Assembly (NCBI RefSeq): GCF_001050115.1
Contig: NZ_CP012024.1
Span: forward strand, 910,001 to 974,000
From: Bacillus smithii
GTDB lineage: Bacteria > Bacillota > Bacilli > Bacillales > DSM-4216
DNA length: 64,000 nt
Direction: 5' to 3'
A program made the position numbers and the translations under genes. The notes below the pieces were generated by a model. It was not told where the DNA came from and did no database searches. It saw only the letters and a list, made by a program, of their open reading frames with translations. This document shows, piece after piece, positions 62,941 to 64,000 of this stretch (the stretch's first letter is position 1; each line of letters opens with the position of its first letter).

Positions 62941-64000
62941 TCACTTTAAATTCAGCAACTTTTGTTTTAGTTCGTTTTCCATTGTGGAAAGCTCTTGCTC
63001 GACTTTGTAACGTTTGGCGCGGCCTTCTTGTTGTATGTGCAACACTTCTTCTAATGTCGAGATCAAGTTTTCTTGAGTTTTTTTCAGTGTTTCAATATCG
63101 ACGAGGCCTCTTTCGTTTTCTTGAGCCGTTTCGATGGTGTTTGCTTTTAGCATTTCAGCATTTTTCAGCAATAATTCATTCGTTGTTTTGCTGACTTGTT
63201 TTTGAGCTTCTACTGCATGACGTTGGCGAATCAGCGTTAACGCAATCGCGATTTGATTTTTCCACAACGGAATCGCCGTCATAATCGAGGATTGAATTTT
63301 TTCAGCTAATGTTTGGTTTGTATTTTGAATTAATCGAATTTGTGGTGCACTTTGGATCGTAATTTGACGGCTTAATTTTAAATCGTGCAGACGTTTTTCC
63401 AGTCGATCAGCGAACTGCACCATATCATTTACTTCTTGATAAGCCATTTGGTCGCCGGATGTTTCCGCTTTTTTCCTCAGTTCCGGAATGATCTTCGTAT
63501 GAAGTTCCTCTAATTTTAACTCGCCTGCCGCAATATAAATATTCAAAGCATGGAAATAGTCTTTGTTTTTCTCATACAATTGTTCTAACAATTGGATATC
63601 ACGAAGCAATGTTTGTTTGGCAAGATCGAGTTTCACGCTAATGCGTTCGATTTGAGCGCTCGTTTTTTGATATTTGGATAATATTTCGTGAACCGAATGA
63701 GAAATTTTCCCAAACATCCGCAGGAAAAAGTTTTTCTTTTCCGGCTGCAGCTCTTCAGGTTTTACTTGTTCAAGCTTTTGCATCAATTCGCTTAAAATAT
63801 CGCCGATTTCGCCAATGTCTTTATTTTGTACATGTTCAAGCATCGTTTGCGAGAAATGGAGTAATTTAGATTGCGCTTGCGTTCCGTATAAAATGATGGC
63901 TCGATGATCGGTGGGATCAATTTGTTTGCTCAGTTCATATGCTTTTTGACGATGCTCTTCAGGCAAAATGTCGACTAAACGGTTAGAATCGGCTTTATGG
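62941..64000 (-). CDS. telA: TelA/YceH toxic-anion-resistance family protein, 5' end outside window
   Basis: The frame is open to the right edge, so the start is missing; about 353 codons are visible. The content is almost all helix and coiled coil with [20 protein letters not shown] near the visible start, [47 protein letters not shown]-type core (about 195-240 of the visible part) and [17 protein letters not shown], which together are diagnostic of the TelA family. Members are linked to tellurite, colicin or cell-envelope stress resistance; B. subtilis YceH is next to yceG and the ter-like genes. The partner gene would lie beyond the edge. Confidence 0.9.
   Translation of the reverse strand, partial: HKADSNRLVDILPEEHRQKAYELSKQIDPTDHRAIILYGTQAQSKLLHFSQTMLEHVQNKDIGEIGDILSELMQKLEQVKPEELQPEKKNFFLRMFGKISHSVHEILSKYQKTSAQIERISVKLDLAKQTLLRDIQLLEQLYEKNKDYFHALNIYIAAGELKLEELHTKIIPELRKKAETSGDQMAYQEVNDMVQFADRLEKRLHDLKLSRQITIQSAPQIRLIQNTNQTLAEKIQSSIMTAIPLWKNQIAIALTLIRQRHAVEAQKQVSKTTNELLLKNAEMLKANTIETAQENERGLVDIETLKKTQENLISTLEEVLHIQQEGRAKRYKVEQELSTMENELKQKLLNLK

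Overview
The window comes from a low- to moderate-GC Gram-positive, endospore-former-type bacterium of the family Bacillaceae. The gene order largely follows the Bacillus subtilis yis-yit-yjz-yja-yjb stretch: yisK-yisL-yisN-asnO, yitK, yitS-yitT, yitV-yitW, yjzC, yjzD, yjaU-yjaV, med-comZ, fabH-fabF, yjaZ, yjbA, trpS, oppABCDF, spxA, mecA, coiA, pepF. clpB sits between yjzC and yjzD, as in many Bacilli outside B. subtilis. Shine-Dalgarno sequences are strong throughout and several genes start with GTG or TTG. No tRNA, rRNA or CRISPR array was seen.

Layout. 1-5.5 kb: DUF418 membrane protein, YisK, YisL, YisN and asparagine synthetase AsnO. 5.7-11.2 kb is an accessory patch: a YhgE/Pip membrane protein, an intact IS4-type insertion sequence, and a PAS/sigma-54 activator gene broken by one in-frame stop codon. 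11.5-23.4 kb is conserved backbone (YajQ-type protein, DegV, YitT, YitV, YitW, YjzC, ClpB, YjzD, YjaU, YjaV, Med, ComZ) with several very small genes. 23.5-25.9 kb is the fabH-fabF pair with a FapR operator overlapping its promoter. 26-31.3 kb is a two-component system plus a two-permease ABC exporter resembling the linearmycin-resistance lnrJKLMN (yfiJKLMN) system. 31.5-35.5 kb holds yjaZ, yjbA and trpS with a tryptophan T-box leader. 35.8-41.7 kb is the oligopeptide permease operon.

41.75-45.7 kb: a polar amino acid (glutamine-type) ABC operon, by eye more GC-rich at third codon positions than its neighbours. A group IIC intron remnant lies on its left and a possible intron 3' end on its right. 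spxA follows. 46.5-53.8 kb is a phosphate block: a PhoR-like kinase without a phoP, then pstS-pstC-pstA-pstB-pstB-phoU behind four evenly phased Pho boxes. A full-length group IIC ribozyme that has lost most of its protein gene sits right after the phoU terminator. 54.5-57.6 kb is the copper-responsive ycnK-ycnJ-ycnI operon. 57.9-61.9 kb returns to backbone with mecA, coiA and pepF. yjbH/spxH is not found after pepF. Instead there is a tiny membrane protein gene, an apparently gene-free stretch, and a TelA-family gene running off the right edge.

Functional themes are competence and proteolysis control (med, comZ, spxA, mecA, coiA, clpB), lipid synthesis (fabH, fabF), nutrient import (opp, gln-type, pst) and stress or toxin export (lnr-like, ycn, telA). 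The most unusual elements are the ORF-less group IIC intron, the second intron remnant beside the amino acid transporter, the nonsense-interrupted sigma-54 activator, and two possible small translated leaders (before med and before yjzC).
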